Positions 18,112 through 26,681 of a DNA stretch of 41,251 nucleotides are shown here, piece after piece (the first letter of the stretch is position 1; every line of letters starts with the position of its first letter). Both the position numbers and the translations under genes were made by a program. The stretch lies in contig JAKQCM010000194.1 in assembly GCA_029559155.1 (NCBI GenBank), positions 1-41,251 of the forward strand. Reading direction: 5' to 3'. The DNA comes from Chloroflexota bacterium (lineage in GTDB: Bacteria; Chloroflexota; Anaerolineae; Promineifilales; Promineifilaceae). Below the pieces are notes generated by a model. That model searched no databases and was not told the DNA's origin. It saw only the letters and a list, made by a program, of their open reading frames with translations.

Positions 18112-19029
18112 TTATTGATAACGGCCGTAATTCACCGGCTCAGCAAATAATTCCCCGGGCGCCAGACCCGCCAACCGCGCCTGACCCAACCGGGCCAGAT
18201 ACGCTTCCCTGTCCGGCACGCCATACACCCACTGCTGCAGCCAGGCCTCAGTCTTTTCCTGGTCGCCGGAACTCTCGGCCCAATCTAAATAAAACGCATT
18301 ATCCCGGTCATAATACCCCTGCACATAACTCGGATGCGCCCCATATGGCTCATGGACCACGGCATCCACAACCAGCCCAGGAATCAACGTGCGGTTCGGG
18401 TCGCGCGCAATCACCTCGGCGTCCACCACTTCTTCCACCACAATCACCACTTTTTTGGCGGCAAAAGCGACCTCTTTTTGCATTCCCAGCAGGCCCCAAA
18501 TGTGGGTATTGCCCTCCGCATCGGCGCGCTGCGCGTGCAAAAAGGCCACGTCAGGATTCAGCGGCGGAACCACAGCAATCGGACCGTCGCCATACGGGCT
18601 GTCTACAAACCGGATCTGTGGGTTGACGGCGGGCATATCGCTGCCTGTATAACTGCGCAGCGGGAAAAAGGGGAGTTTGCTGGCCCCGGCGATATACCGC
18701 CCAACCATGCCAAAATGCGAATACTCTTCGAGTTCTAACGGCCGTGGAATTCCCTTCTCCACCGCCCGCCGCACACAATACAAACTGCCAACGCCCGGAT
18801 TGCCCAGGTAACTAAAAATGAGCTTCTTAGCCACGCCGGCCGCAATCATCTGGTCATACACCAGGTCCGGCGTCATCCTCACCAGTGTCAGGTCTTGTTT
18901 TGCCTGCCGAATAATCTCGTGCGCGGCCGCAAAACAAATGAAAGCCGTAAACCCTTCAATCGCCACCATGTCGCCATCTTGCACATACTGGCTTACCGCT
19001 TCCTTCATAGAGATGACTTTATTCGTCAT
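18112..19029 (-). CDS. Class I CoA-transferase, alpha (A) subunit
   Basis: A 305-residue subunit of a heteromeric CoA-transferase of the glutaconate/3-oxoacid type. GDMVAIEGFTAFICFAAAHEIIRQ near the N-terminus, FSYLGNPGVGSLYCVRRAVEKG, and the central VNPQIRFVDSPYGDGPIAVVPPLNPDVAFLHAQRAD segment are typical of the GctA/IpdA-like branch. The catalytic Glu of this family is in the beta subunit, which is not present next to this gene, so the protein should be inactive alone. ATG at 19029 is preferred over an upstream TTG because AGGA stands 8 bases before it. It lies downstream of P5C dehydrogenase on the same strand, separated by a 13-bp hairpin. Exact acid substrate cannot be told. Confidence 0.85.
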   Translation of the reverse strand: MTNKVISMKEAVSQYVQDGDMVAIEGFTAFICFAAAHEIIRQAKQDLTLVRMTPDLVYDQMIAAGVAKKLIFSYLGNPGVGSLYCVRRAVEKGIPRPLELEEYSHFGMVGRYIAGASKLPFFPLRSYTGSDMPAVNPQIRFVDSPYGDGPIAVVPPLNPDVAFLHAQRADAEGNTHIWGLLGMQKEVAFAAKKVVIVVEEVVDAEVIARDPNRTLIPGLVVDAVVHEPYGAHPSYVQGYYDRDNAFYLDWAESSGDQEKTEAWLQQWVYGVPDREAYLARLGQARLAGLAPGELFAEPVNYGRYQ

Positions 19030-19050
19030 GTAGGTTTTCCTGAAGGCCAA

Positions 19051-19082
19051 GACCTGACAGGTTGTGGAAAACCTGTCAGGTC
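19051..19082. repeat. 13-bp perfect inverted repeat (GACCTGACAGGTT) between pruA and the CoA-transferase gene
   Basis: GACCTGACAGGTT at 19051-19063 is exactly complementary to 19070-19082, with a 6-base loop. No T-run follows on either strand, so it is not a standard terminator. It resembles the small mobile palindromes (REP/MITE-like) that occur between genes in this phylum; only one copy is seen in the window. Confidence 0.6.
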
Positions 19083-19101
19083 TACCTTCTAGAATTCGTC
19101 T

Positions 19102-20661
19102 TTATTCGATGATGGTTTGACTCTGTTCGTGCATGTACTGCTGGATATAGTAGAAGCTGCCCGCAGCTTTACCGGTCGAGCCGCTGCCTTTCCAACCACC
19201 AAACGATTGGTAACCAGGCCAGGCCCCGGTCGTCGCGCCCGACGCGCGGTTCACATACAACACGCCAGCCTGGATATTGTCCAGCCACCACTGAATTTCC
19301 GCATCGTCTTCGCTGAAGAAACCGGCCGTCAAGCCATATTCCACGTCATTGGCTTTGGCCATTGCATCGTCCAGGTCTGTAAAGGCATGTACTGTGACAA
19401 TAGGCAGGAACATTTCTTGCTTCCACAGGTAATGATCGTGCGGAAGGTTATCCACAATGGTGGGCGCGGCAAAATAGCCATTTCCGGCCAGTACTTCGCC
19501 GCCAAAAACGATTTCGCCATCTTGCCGCAAATCGGCCACAAATTTCTTGTAGTCTTCAAACGCGCCTTTGTTGGCCACCGGTCCCATCCAATTTTCCTTC
19601 TGGGTTGGGTCCCCGACATGAATTTCTTTGGTAAGGGCCAGCAATTTTTCCATAAAGGCGTCTTTTACATCCGCATGAACGTAGACGCGGGAGCAAGCAG
19701 AACATTTCTGGCCTTGCAGGCCAAACGCCGAGCGCATCACGCCCATCGCCGCTTTGTCCAGATCCGCCTTGTTGGTGATGATGGTTGGATTTTTGCCGCC
19801 CATTTCGGCGATAACCGGACGCGGGTATTGCCCCTGGGCAAAGGTACGCAAAATATGCATGCCCACGTCATAGCTGCCGGTGAAGGTGATGCCATCCACG
19901 CCCGGATGGGTTACCAAACGCTCGCCAACCACCCGGCCGCTGCCGGTGATAAAGTTGAAGGCTCCGGCCGGCACGCCGGCATCACGGAAACATTCAGTGA
20001 GGAACCAGGACGTGAGGGGGGTGTCGGTGGCCGGTTTCAGCACGACGGTGTTGCCGGCTATGAGCGCTGCGCCGGCCGGGCCGCCAGCCAGCGCGCCGGG
20101 GAAGTTGAAGGGCGAAATCACTACCCACACGCCATAAGGCTTCAGCACGCTGCGGTTGTGGTGTTTATCGCTTTCGGCCAACAGGTCAAAGGCGAAATTG
20201 TTGTTCTTTTCGATGGCGTCGCAGTTGTAGCGGATGAGATCGGCCGTTTCTTCAACGTCGCCAAGCGCTTCCAGGCGGTTCTTGCCGATCTCCAGGCTCA
20301 TATTCGCGCCCATATCGAACAGCCGGTCGCTGATCAAATCTGCGGCTTTGCGCATAATGGCGATGCGCTCTTGCCAGGGCATGCCGCTCCATTTGGGGAA
20401 GGCGGCGCGTGCGGCGGCGATGGCGTCATCGACATCTTGTTCTGTTCCATATTGGAAGTGCCCCATCACCCAATCGAGGTTGATCGGGCTGTGTTTGGCG
20501 AATGTTTTTTCGGCAAAGCGTTCTTCCCCGTTGATGAAGAGGGGGTAATTTTTACCGAAATTGGCTTTGGCGCGTTCCACGGCCTCATCATACAACTGGT
20601 GCAGACGGGGATTGGGGCTGGAAAGGGTTGAATAAGTTACCTTGATACGTTCTTCTGACAT
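19102..20661 (-). CDS. pruA: 1-pyrroline-5-carboxylate (L-glutamate gamma-semialdehyde) dehydrogenase
   Basis: A 519-residue NAD-dependent aldehyde dehydrogenase oxidising glutamate semialdehyde to glutamate, the last step of proline and arginine breakdown. SPFNFPGALAGGPAGAALIAGN, GSGRVVGERLVTHPGVDGITFTGS, catalytic Glu in IAEMGGKNP near residue 286 and catalytic Cys in GQKCSACSR near 318-321 are as in RocA/PutA-type P5CDH. The NYPLFINGEER N-terminus also fits. Start ATG at 20661 is preceded by a strong AGGAGG. A promoter with perfect -10 lies 80 bases upstream. No proline dehydrogenase gene is in the window. A 504-codon frame on the opposite strand is a shadow. Confidence 0.95.
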   Translation of the reverse strand: MSEERIKVTYSTLSSPNPRLHQLYDEAVERAKANFGKNYPLFINGEERFAEKTFAKHSPINLDWVMGHFQYGTEQDVDDAIAAARAAFPKWSGMPWQERIAIMRKAADLISDRLFDMGANMSLEIGKNRLEALGDVEETADLIRYNCDAIEKNNNFAFDLLAESDKHHNRSVLKPYGVWVVISPFNFPGALAGGPAGAALIAGNTVVLKPATDTPLTSWFLTECFRDAGVPAGAFNFITGSGRVVGERLVTHPGVDGITFTGSYDVGMHILRTFAQGQYPRPVIAEMGGKNPTIITNKADLDKAAMGVMRSAFGLQGQKCSACSRVYVHADVKDAFMEKLLALTKEIHVGDPTQKENWMGPVANKGAFEDYKKFVADLRQDGEIVFGGEVLAGNGYFAAPTIVDNLPHDHYLWKQEMFLPIVTVHAFTDLDDAMAKANDVEYGLTAGFFSEDDAEIQWWLDNIQAGVLYVNRASGATTGAWPGYQSFGGWKGSGSTGKAAGSFYYIQQYMHEQSQTIIE

Positions 20662-20749
20662 ATGAACCTCCTAGATTTAAGGGAAATTTGTGGGGTTTGA
20701 ACGTTCGATAGAGCCGCTCCAAACCAGTTCAGGGGCGACTTTAGACTTT

Positions 20750-20778
20750 ATTATACCAATGCACGCCTGATTTGACAG
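20750..20778 (-). promoter_or_regulatory. Predicted pruA promoter
   Basis: On the minus strand CTGTCA (20778-20773, 4 of 6 matches to TTGACA) is followed after 17 bases by a perfect TATAAT (20755-20750). Transcription would start near 20743, giving a leader of about 80 nucleotides. Confidence 0.6.
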
Positions 20779-20784
20779 GGCGCG

Positions 20785-20894
20785 CGGCGCTATTGCGCCA
20801 GGGCAATCGCATACTCGCGCAGTTAAAATGCCTTGGAAGGTTTCGTCGAGGCGTAAACGCCCCGTCTGTGCAACAGCGCCGGTTGAAACCGGCT
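20785..20894. repeat. Run of small GC-rich hairpins, possible dispersed intergenic repeat
   Basis: Between the pruA promoter and the phosphatase terminator there are three short stem-loops in tandem: GGCGC-TATT-GCGCC, GGCGT-AA-ACGCC and GCCGGT-TGAA-ACCGGC. The dense, regular arrangement without coding capacity suggests a mobile or structured repeat remnant rather than ordinary spacer. No second copy is in the window. Confidence 0.35.
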
Positions 20895-20923
20895 AAAAAA
20901 TGAAAAAGCCCCGTTTACGGGGC
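20895..20923 (-). terminator. Intrinsic terminator of the CopCD-phosphatase unit
   Basis: On the minus strand GCCCCG-TAAA-CGGGGC (20923-20908) is followed by TTTTTCATTTTTT. It starts 6 bases after the phosphatase stop codon and closes the long minus-strand copper-related region. Confidence 0.85.
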
Positions 20924-20928
20924 GACTG

Positions 20929-21516
20929 TTAGCGGTTGGGGGGATAGAGAAACGAAGTTGTGAGGGTCATATCGGGTAGATTCAGGAGAAACGCGGCCGG
21001 GAGCGTAAGCGCCTGCCAAAATGGGAGAGTCTGGAGGTGAGGGTTGTGGCGTGTGATTAGCAGGCTGAGAACTGTGCCGTGGGTGACAATGGCCAGGGTA
21101 TCCTGAGGGTGGGCGGCGAGCTGCTGGCGCACGGCCGTTTCCAGGCGATTACCCGCGGTTACGGCCGCTTCATTTCCCCATACCAACGTGCCCGGCTGCG
21201 CGAAAAATTGGGCAACGGCCGTTGCAAATGCCGCCTGATCCGCCAGATAAGGCATCCCCGTTCGATCGTGCTCGTGCAAATTGGGCGCGGCGTGGCTGGG
21301 CACGCCCCAATAAGCGGCCATAATCGTGCCGGTTTCCACCGCTTTCGGTTCCTGGCTGGTGATGACGCGGGTGATGGTCGTGGGCAGAGAATTGAGGCTT
21401 TGGGCGAATATTTGGGCGCGGGCACGGCCGTCGGCCGACAGCGGCCAGGCGGCGGCCGGTTTTTCCGGGTCTACAGCCACGGCCGAATGCCGGACCAGGA
21501 GAAGCGTGGGGTTCAT
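20929..21516 (-). CDS. Histidine phosphatase superfamily protein (phosphoglycerate mutase-like)
   Basis: A 195-residue cytoplasmic protein of the branch-1 histidine phosphatase type. The catalytic motif is LLLVRHSAV (RHS in place of the usual RHG, still with Arg-His) at residues 5-13. TSQEPKAVETG, the HEHDRTG region and a second catalytic His in AIVTHGTVLSLL complete the pocket. The frame is open 60 codons further upstream, but those codons overlap the CopCD gene. The ATG at 21516 forms a 4-base ATGA overlap with the CopCD stop, a sign of translational coupling. The substrate cannot be deduced; SixA/CobC-like roles are possible. It is the last gene before a strong terminator. Confidence 0.85.
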   Translation of the reverse strand: MNPTLLLVRHSAVAVDPEKPAAAWPLSADGRARAQIFAQSLNSLPTTITRVITSQEPKAVETGTIMAAYWGVPSHAAPNLHEHDRTGMPYLADQAAFATAVAQFFAQPGTLVWGNEAAVTAGNRLETAVRQQLAAHPQDTLAIVTHGTVLSLLITRHNPHLQTLPFWQALTLPAAFLLNLPDMTLTTSFLYPPNR

Positions 21517-23441
21517 GATGGCGGCGTTAAATCCGAGGATTGTTGGGGTACGTGGCTGGCGCGCCACAAAACGGCCGTGCCCACCACCAGTCCCAGCAAC
21601 AAAACCGCCGCCACGCCGGTTAGCCAGCCTTCCCACGGCGTATCCGAAACAACCGGCGGCGCATCGCTCTGCGCCTGGCTCGACGGCACGATCCAATTAA
21701 AACGGGCCACGCTGTCTTCTATACCCTGCCGCCTCACCACCACATCAATTTGCCACGCGCCGGCTACATAAAGCTGGTTGCCGCTGAGCACGTAGAGGTC
21801 CGGTTCGATCTGCGCCATGTCGGCTGAAACCAGACCAAAGTCCTCATCGAGATAGGTGAAACGCAGGATGACGCGCAAAATTTCCGCCGGCGGCGGCCGT
21901 CGCAAGCTTACCGCGCGCACCGTAAAAAGATTCTGCCCGGCCTGATTGGGGTTGGCGGAAAACTTGATGATCATGTCGTCCACCGTCTGGCTCAGGTCAG
22001 AGGAAGCGCCGGCGGTGATGGTTGAGGTGGAGCCGCGTGCTGTGGGGGCGGCCGTTAAGACGCCGACCAGCAATAAAACCATCAGCCCGACGCACACTTC
22101 CGCAACAAACAGGACCGGCAGCCGGTGGGGTGAAATGGGCGTCCAGCCTTCCGGCCGGCGCAGCCCGCGCGCCGCAATTTTTGCCAGACGGGGGTGCAGC
22201 GTGGCGGCGTTTGTCGCCCCGATCAGGCCCACAACCAGCATCAGGCTGATCTTCAGGAGCAAAGTCTGGCCGTAGAACGTTGTCACCAGGGCATTGGCGG
22301 AGCTGATTTCGCGCCCGGCGCTGTAGATTCCGGTGGCCACGAGAACGCCCACGCTGAGAGCTGCCCACCGGCCAAATGGTCGCCATCCCGCTTCTACCAG
22401 CGCTGTGAAATCGGTTCTATGGCGAACCAGAGGCAGCAGCCCGATAACCAGGGCCATCAACCCGCCCACCCAAAAACTGGCGGCCAATACATGGAGCGTA
22501 TCCAGGGCGACGGCCAGGATGGTGTGCGGCGTGAGGGCGGCCGCATGGCTGGTTGACGATTGGATAACCAACAGGATGAGCAGCATGAGTCCGGTCGGGC
22601 GGATCAATCCGGCCGGTTTTGCGTTTTCGGCCAGACGGCGGGCCAGCGCTGCCAAAAGCAAGGCGAGAACAAGGAGGATGGTCTGCCGCGCCCACCAAAA
22701 ATAGCCCAGTCGTGTTTGGGTGAGCCATTGCCAGGCAACGGCCGTAACCTCCGATATGCCTGGGCTGCTGCCGGTCAGCGAAACAGCTTGCCAGCCGGCC
22801 CAAACGAAGCCGACCAGTATGCCGAGTACACTACACCACCACGCCAACCGGAGCATCCGTTTTTGCGCCGCTTGCTGCACGCGGGCAATATCTGCGGGCT
22901 GCGAGGCCGGGTCGAGCACCAGGTAAGTGATGGCAAAAGCGCCGATTAAACCGGCGTAAAGGGTAAAGGTAAGCCAGCGCAGGAGGATTTCTGGCCAGGA
23001 TACGGCCGTTTCCGGCGCAACGGCCGTGGCAGTGCCCAAATCAGCCCCTTGCCCGACGCCAAACACCACCAGCCCCTGGGTGATGTGCCCATCTGCGGCC
23101 GAATGGACCGCCCAGCGCAAGCTGTAGACGCCCGCTTCCAGGTCGGGTAATGGCACGATCAGTTGCGTATGGTCTGTGTCGTCGATGGACAAGGCCAACT
23201 CCACGGATTGGCCTTCTGTGTCTAAGAGTGTCGCGCTGCTAAATTCTGCGGTGATAGATTCGCTGAACCAGAGGCGCATGGTGGCCGGGGCGGCGTCCAG
23301 AATGGTGTTCGCCGGTGGGTCTGAGCGAACCAGGTAGGCATGAGCAGCCGCACGATTCACCGTCAGCACGCCCCAGATCAAAACCAACACGATAGCCCAG
23401 CCAATTTGGCTGAAACGGTTATGACGGTGCGGTAAGTTCAT
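21513..23441 (-). CDS. CopC-CopD fusion: copper-binding and copper-transport membrane protein
   Basis: A 642-residue exported/membrane protein. A signal sequence (about residues 12-33) ends in AAA, exposing His34 (HAYLVRSDPPAN) as the mature N-terminus, the hallmark of CopC Cu(II) binding. The other ligands are seen in SAADGHITQG (Asp117, His119). Residues ~150-480 hold about eight transmembrane helices of the CopD type, followed by an extracytoplasmic beta domain and a last transmembrane helix near 612-632. It is predicted to bind copper outside and carry it across the membrane, which fits a locus full of cupredoxin proteins. The Shine-Dalgarno region is weak. It overlaps the phosphatase gene by ATGA. 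Confidence 0.9.
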   Translation of the reverse strand: MNLPHRHNRFSQIGWAIVLVLIWGVLTVNRAAAHAYLVRSDPPANTILDAAPATMRLWFSESITAEFSSATLLDTEGQSVELALSIDDTDHTQLIVPLPDLEAGVYSLRWAVHSAADGHITQGLVVFGVGQGADLGTATAVAPETAVSWPEILLRWLTFTLYAGLIGAFAITYLVLDPASQPADIARVQQAAQKRMLRLAWWCSVLGILVGFVWAGWQAVSLTGSSPGISEVTAVAWQWLTQTRLGYFWWARQTILLVLALLLAALARRLAENAKPAGLIRPTGLMLLILLVIQSSTSHAAALTPHTILAVALDTLHVLAASFWVGGLMALVIGLLPLVRHRTDFTALVEAGWRPFGRWAALSVGVLVATGIYSAGREISSANALVTTFYGQTLLLKISLMLVVGLIGATNAATLHPRLAKIAARGLRRPEGWTPISPHRLPVLFVAEVCVGLMVLLLVGVLTAAPTARGSTSTITAGASSDLSQTVDDMIIKFSANPNQAGQNLFTVRAVSLRRPPPAEILRVILRFTYLDEDFGLVSADMAQIEPDLYVLSGNQLYVAGAWQIDVVVRRQGIEDSVARFNWIVPSSQAQSDAPPVVSDTPWEGWLTGVAAVLLLGLVVGTAVLWRASHVPQQSSDLTPPS

Positions 23442-23497
23442 AAAGTTTTGTCGAACATTTCTGATGGAGGCAGGGTATGCGCCTGGCGGGCAGTCGT

Positions 23498-23860
23498 TTA
23501 TTTGATGATGATCTGGTCGAGAAAAGCGCTCTCATTCTCGACCTGGATTTGTTGCCTGTCGTACACCTCGGTGGTGTTGCTTGTCAGGCTGACCAGGATG
23601 ATACGTAAACGGCCGTAATCCGGCAACAAGTCGAGCATTCTGGTCGGGCTTACCGCCTCCGTTGACACCAGAACAACAATGTCTGGCAGAAAGCGCCGGA
23701 TTGCGGAAATCAAAGAAGCCTCGCTTTCTAGATGGCAATTCATCACCACCAGGGAAGGTTCTTCCGAAAGCAGTCGCTGCAATCCGGCGCCCATCAGGCC
23801 TTCATCACTCGCAATGAGCACTCTGTTAAATTGGTGAGAACGGCTTTCTGCAACGGACAT
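23498..23860 (-). CDS. Stand-alone degenerate receiver domain (pseudo-receiver)
   Basis: A 120-residue protein resembling only the receiver part of a NarL-type regulator (RVLIASDEGLMGAGLQRLLSEEPSLVV, then PDIVVLVSTEAVSPTRMLDLLPDYG). The acidic pocket keeps one Asp-Glu (SDEG), but the phospho-acceptor position is Val (VVLVST), so normal phosphorylation is not expected. No HTH output domain follows. The frame is open to 23944, but a TATAAT overlaps the upstream ATG at 23935, so the ATG at 23860 is chosen; it lacks a clear Shine-Dalgarno. It lies between the small anchored protein and CopCD. A protein-protein regulatory role, or a remnant of a LuxR-type regulator, are the two options. Confidence 0.6.
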   Translation of the reverse strand: MSVAESRSHQFNRVLIASDEGLMGAGLQRLLSEEPSLVVMNCHLESEASLISAIRRFLPDIVVLVSTEAVSPTRMLDLLPDYGRLRIILVSLTSNTTEVYDRQQIQVENESAFLDQIIIK

Positions 23861-23933
23861 TCGCTGTGTCTTGCACCACTTGGCGGATGAAAATGGATAT
23901 TTTCTCGCTTGAGGGAAAATGTCGATAGGTAGC

Positions 23934-23939
23934 ATTATA
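23934..23939 (-). promoter_or_regulatory. Perfect -10 box upstream of the pseudo-receiver gene
   Basis: TATAAT on the minus strand (23939-23934), with transcription expected near 23927. No convincing -35 is seen at 16-18 bases. It would give the pseudo-receiver and CopCD genes a promoter separate from the oxidase genes. Confidence 0.35.
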
Positions 23940-23970
23940 AACAAAACCGCTTCGCCAGGCAGTAGTTCTT

Positions 23971-24447
23971 TTAGCGGACGACGATGTTTTTCAGGCTCAG
24001 ATCCCCCAACAAAACGGTCACCAAGGTTCCTTGCTGAACAACACCGCCTGGATTCCGATAGAAGTGGTAATAGGTGCGGCCAAATTCGTAATCTACATGA
24101 TGGGTATGCGGCCGGGGATCGATTCGCGTGCCATTTTCTTGCACGATCAAAACCGGCAGGTCTTCGTAGGGGCCGTGCATGTAATTGGTGGCTTTTTCAG
24201 GATCGACAACCTGAAAGCGGAAATCAACAACTCCGCCGCCGGCCGTGAGCGCCAGCATGGTGATATGAATGCCGTATTGGTCCTCGATGGCGGCTTCAAC
24301 GCTGGCCTGATCTTGCTGGACAACCGGCGGCGCCTGTTTTGGCATTAGAAACCAGGCCGCCAACAAAAGGACCAGAGAAAGCAGCAGGGTGATGCGGGTC
24401 AAGCGGCCCGGCCGGTTGAGTTGTGTTCGTGTCAAAATTCCGTTCAT
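23971..24447 (-). CDS. Membrane-anchored small protein with His-rich loop, paralogue of the gene at 26682-27176
   Basis: A 158-residue protein with one N-terminal transmembrane helix (residues ~20-35) and an extracytoplasmic domain. Not a family I can name. A core block at residues 58-86 (YGIHITMLALTAGGGVVDF, then PEKA) is nearly the same as residues 62-90 of the protein at 26682-27176, and both C-termini follow GxVxQxG then hydrophobic strands, so they are paralogues. This copy has an insert with His114, His116 and His117 (PHTHH) and more His/Tyr nearby, which might bind metal; the other copy lacks it. Start ATG at 24447 has AGAGG 8 bases upstream. It lies 30 bases downstream of the subtilase gene, so the two are likely co-transcribed. 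Confidence 0.75.
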   Translation of the reverse strand: MNGILTRTQLNRPGRLTRITLLLSLVLLLAAWFLMPKQAPPVVQQDQASVEAAIEDQYGIHITMLALTAGGGVVDFRFQVVDPEKATNYMHGPYEDLPVLIVQENGTRIDPRPHTHHVDYEFGRTYYHFYRNPGGVVQQGTLVTVLLGDLSLKNIVVR

Positions 24448-24477
24448 GCAGATGTCCTCTTGCGTGGTTTGCCCAGT

Positions 24478-26634
24478 TTATTGACCGCTGGGACTTGTAC
24501 GCTGCGAAACAAAATCGTCAAATAATTCGACGCCTAAAGTCAGGTTATCAATGCCGCCCAGCGGACCCAGACGTGCTTCCTCAATGCGGGTGGTGTCGTT
24601 GTCGAGGCTGCGGATGGTTTGCCGCGCCGTATTGTCGAGCCACAAGGACAGATAGCCATTGTTAGCTCCGGCTCCGGTAGCCGCCTGCCAATCCACCTCT
24701 ATGATCTGCGGGGCATCGTTGATGGTGTGCCAATCTGTGGTCGTGTATTTGCCCTTGTCTGTGCGCGCCCCGGCTTGAATTTGGTAGGCGCTGCCGGTAT
24801 AGCGGAAGTCCAGAACTATAATGTCGGCGCTGCTGCTGCGCGCCGCAAAAATGCGGTGAGTGTTGCCCGAACCCATGCGGATGCTGTTGGGATCGAAGTA
24901 GAACTGCGCCCGGTAATGGCGTTCGCCGCGCGGCGAGTCATCGCGCAGGTACATGGGTGTCCGGTTATCAATCAACGCGGCGAACCCGTAGCTGCCAATT
25001 TGCGCCGCCGCAGTCGTTACGGAAAGATCTTTTTCATTGTCCACTACGGCCGTCCACTGCGAAAAATCACCCGTCTCAAACCCATCGCTAAAAATCAGAT
25101 CCGTGGATACGGCCGTAGCTGTTGGCGTGGGGGTTGGCGGCAGCGGCGTAGCTGTGGGAGTAGATGACGGGGTGGGGGAAGGTGTGGCGGTTGGCGGTAA
25201 CGGCGTAGGCGTAGGAATGCCGCCGCTGGCCAGCAGTTGGTAAGCGGCCAGCACATCCAGACGGCCGTACCCAAAATCATTATCCGGCCCAGGCGCGCCG
25301 AGGTCGACGGCCGTTTGCAAGAGCGCCAATTTTTGCTGTTCGGCCGTCAGTCCGGGGAAAGCGCTTAGCAGCAAGGCCAGCGCGCCGGAAACATGCGGCG
25401 CGGCCAGCGATGTGCCCGTCGCCTGATAATACAGCCCAAACAAATCGGCGGTCTTGATATTCACCCCTGGGGCCGCCAGTTCTGGATAGATGGTGTCCGC
25501 TTCACCGCAGTTGGAAGGGCCGCGACTGCTGTAGGCGTAAATCTGGTCTGCATTGTTGACCGCGCCGACCGCGAAGGCTTCAGGGTAGTTTGCCGGGCTG
25601 GTGCTGGCTGTGTTCGGCCCAAAATTACCGGCGGCAAACACCGGCAGAATGCCCATCGCCGCCAGCGCCTGTAGATCAAGTTGGAATTCCAGGTTGCAGC
25701 CAGGCGCGCCGAAAGCCCACGAATTGTTGACAACCTGCGGCGCGTCGGCCGTGGCAGGATTGCCGTCCGGGTCCAGAAGCCACTGGAAGCCCTGATGAAC
25801 GGCCGTTGCCGTTGCCGTGCCCGCATCATTAAAAATCTTCACGGCGATCCACTGCGCTTGTGGCGCCATGCCGATCAGCGTCCCGCCGCTGTCGCCGCCG
25901 ACCATCACGCCCATTGTCCAGGTTCCATGCCCGCTCACGTCGGTGGGCGTGGTGGGATGCTGGTTGTAGGGATCAAACCAGCTGTTATTACCGCCGCGCC
26001 AGCTTGCCGCCAGATCGGGGTGCGTGCCATCCACGCCGGAATCCATGCTGGCGACCACCACACCCTGGCCGGCAAAGCCCAGGTTCAGAAGCGCCGGGGC
26101 ATTAACAACAGTCAGGTTGTCTTCAGGCGATTGCAAGGCGGGATTAGAAACCGGCACGAGCGTTATCTCATCTGGCGTAATGGACGCCACATCCCAGCGG
26201 TTAGCCAACTCGTGAATAACCCCGGCCGTGGCTGTCACCGACAGGCCGTTGAAAACCCAAAATGAATCAAAATGGCGCACGCTCCCTTGAGCGCTGCGCG
26301 CATTCAAGAGGGCCACAATTCGCCTTTGGCTGGCGTTGGCCTTCGCTTGCAGCGCGCGAACCACCGCTTGCTGCTGAGCGGCTCGATTGCCGGTGGGGAT
26401 GCTGCGGGTGTCTGCCTGTTCGCCCAAGGTGACGATAACCGTCATCATGTCATCGCGCTTGAGGGCAGCCAGCCGCGCGGCGACCTGAGGATCGATTTTG
26501 CTGGCTGCGTTGGTGAAGGATGGGGAGGGAGACGGCCGTAAGATCGCTAAACCCTCCCCGTTTTCCGCCGCCGCGCTGCTAAACAGAGTGATCGTTAAAA
26601 TAATTAAGGCGATGCCGATAATCAATTTTTGCAT
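24478..26634 (-). CDS. Secreted S8 subtilisin-like serine protease with C-terminal domain
   Basis: A 718-residue exported protease. A signal peptide (residues 1-24) is followed by an I9-type inhibitory propeptide (~45-150). The catalytic triad is Asp in VASMDSGVDGTHPDL near 198, His in SGHGTWTMG near 235 and Ser in GTSLAAPHVSG near 408, with the oxyanion Asn in FAAGNFGPN near 336. A Thr/Pro-rich linker (~485-520) leads to a C-terminal beta-sandwich-like domain (starting IFSDGFETGDFSQW) that may bind polysaccharide or protein. Flanked by the two paralogous small membrane-anchored genes, it may mature the large surface proteins of this locus; that is inference. Confidence 0.93.
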   Translation of the reverse strand: MQKLIIGIALIILTITLFSSAAAENGEGLAILRPSPSPSFTNAASKIDPQVAARLAALKRDDMMTVIVTLGEQADTRSIPTGNRAAQQQAVVRALQAKANASQRRIVALLNARSAQGSVRHFDSFWVFNGLSVTATAGVIHELANRWDVASITPDEITLVPVSNPALQSPEDNLTVVNAPALLNLGFAGQGVVVASMDSGVDGTHPDLAASWRGGNNSWFDPYNQHPTTPTDVSGHGTWTMGVMVGGDSGGTLIGMAPQAQWIAVKIFNDAGTATATAVHQGFQWLLDPDGNPATADAPQVVNNSWAFGAPGCNLEFQLDLQALAAMGILPVFAAGNFGPNTASTSPANYPEAFAVGAVNNADQIYAYSSRGPSNCGEADTIYPELAAPGVNIKTADLFGLYYQATGTSLAAPHVSGALALLLSAFPGLTAEQQKLALLQTAVDLGAPGPDNDFGYGRLDVLAAYQLLASGGIPTPTPLPPTATPSPTPSSTPTATPLPPTPTPTATAVSTDLIFSDGFETGDFSQWTAVVDNEKDLSVTTAAAQIGSYGFAALIDNRTPMYLRDDSPRGERHYRAQFYFDPNSIRMGSGNTHRIFAARSSSADIIVLDFRYTGSAYQIQAGARTDKGKYTTTDWHTINDAPQIIEVDWQAATGAGANNGYLSLWLDNTARQTIRSLDNDTTRIEEARLGPLGGIDNLTLGVELFDDFVSQRTSPSGQ

Positions 26635-26681
26635 GATATAAACTTCTCAGCCGCCCATGTCTGAGCGACGTGAACCGTCGG

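Noticed and set aside
19117-20631. 504-codon open frame on the plus strand opposite pruA
   Set aside because: It lies entirely within a clearly recognised dehydrogenase on the other strand, has no recognisable domain, and is a third-codon-position shadow of GC-rich coding DNA.
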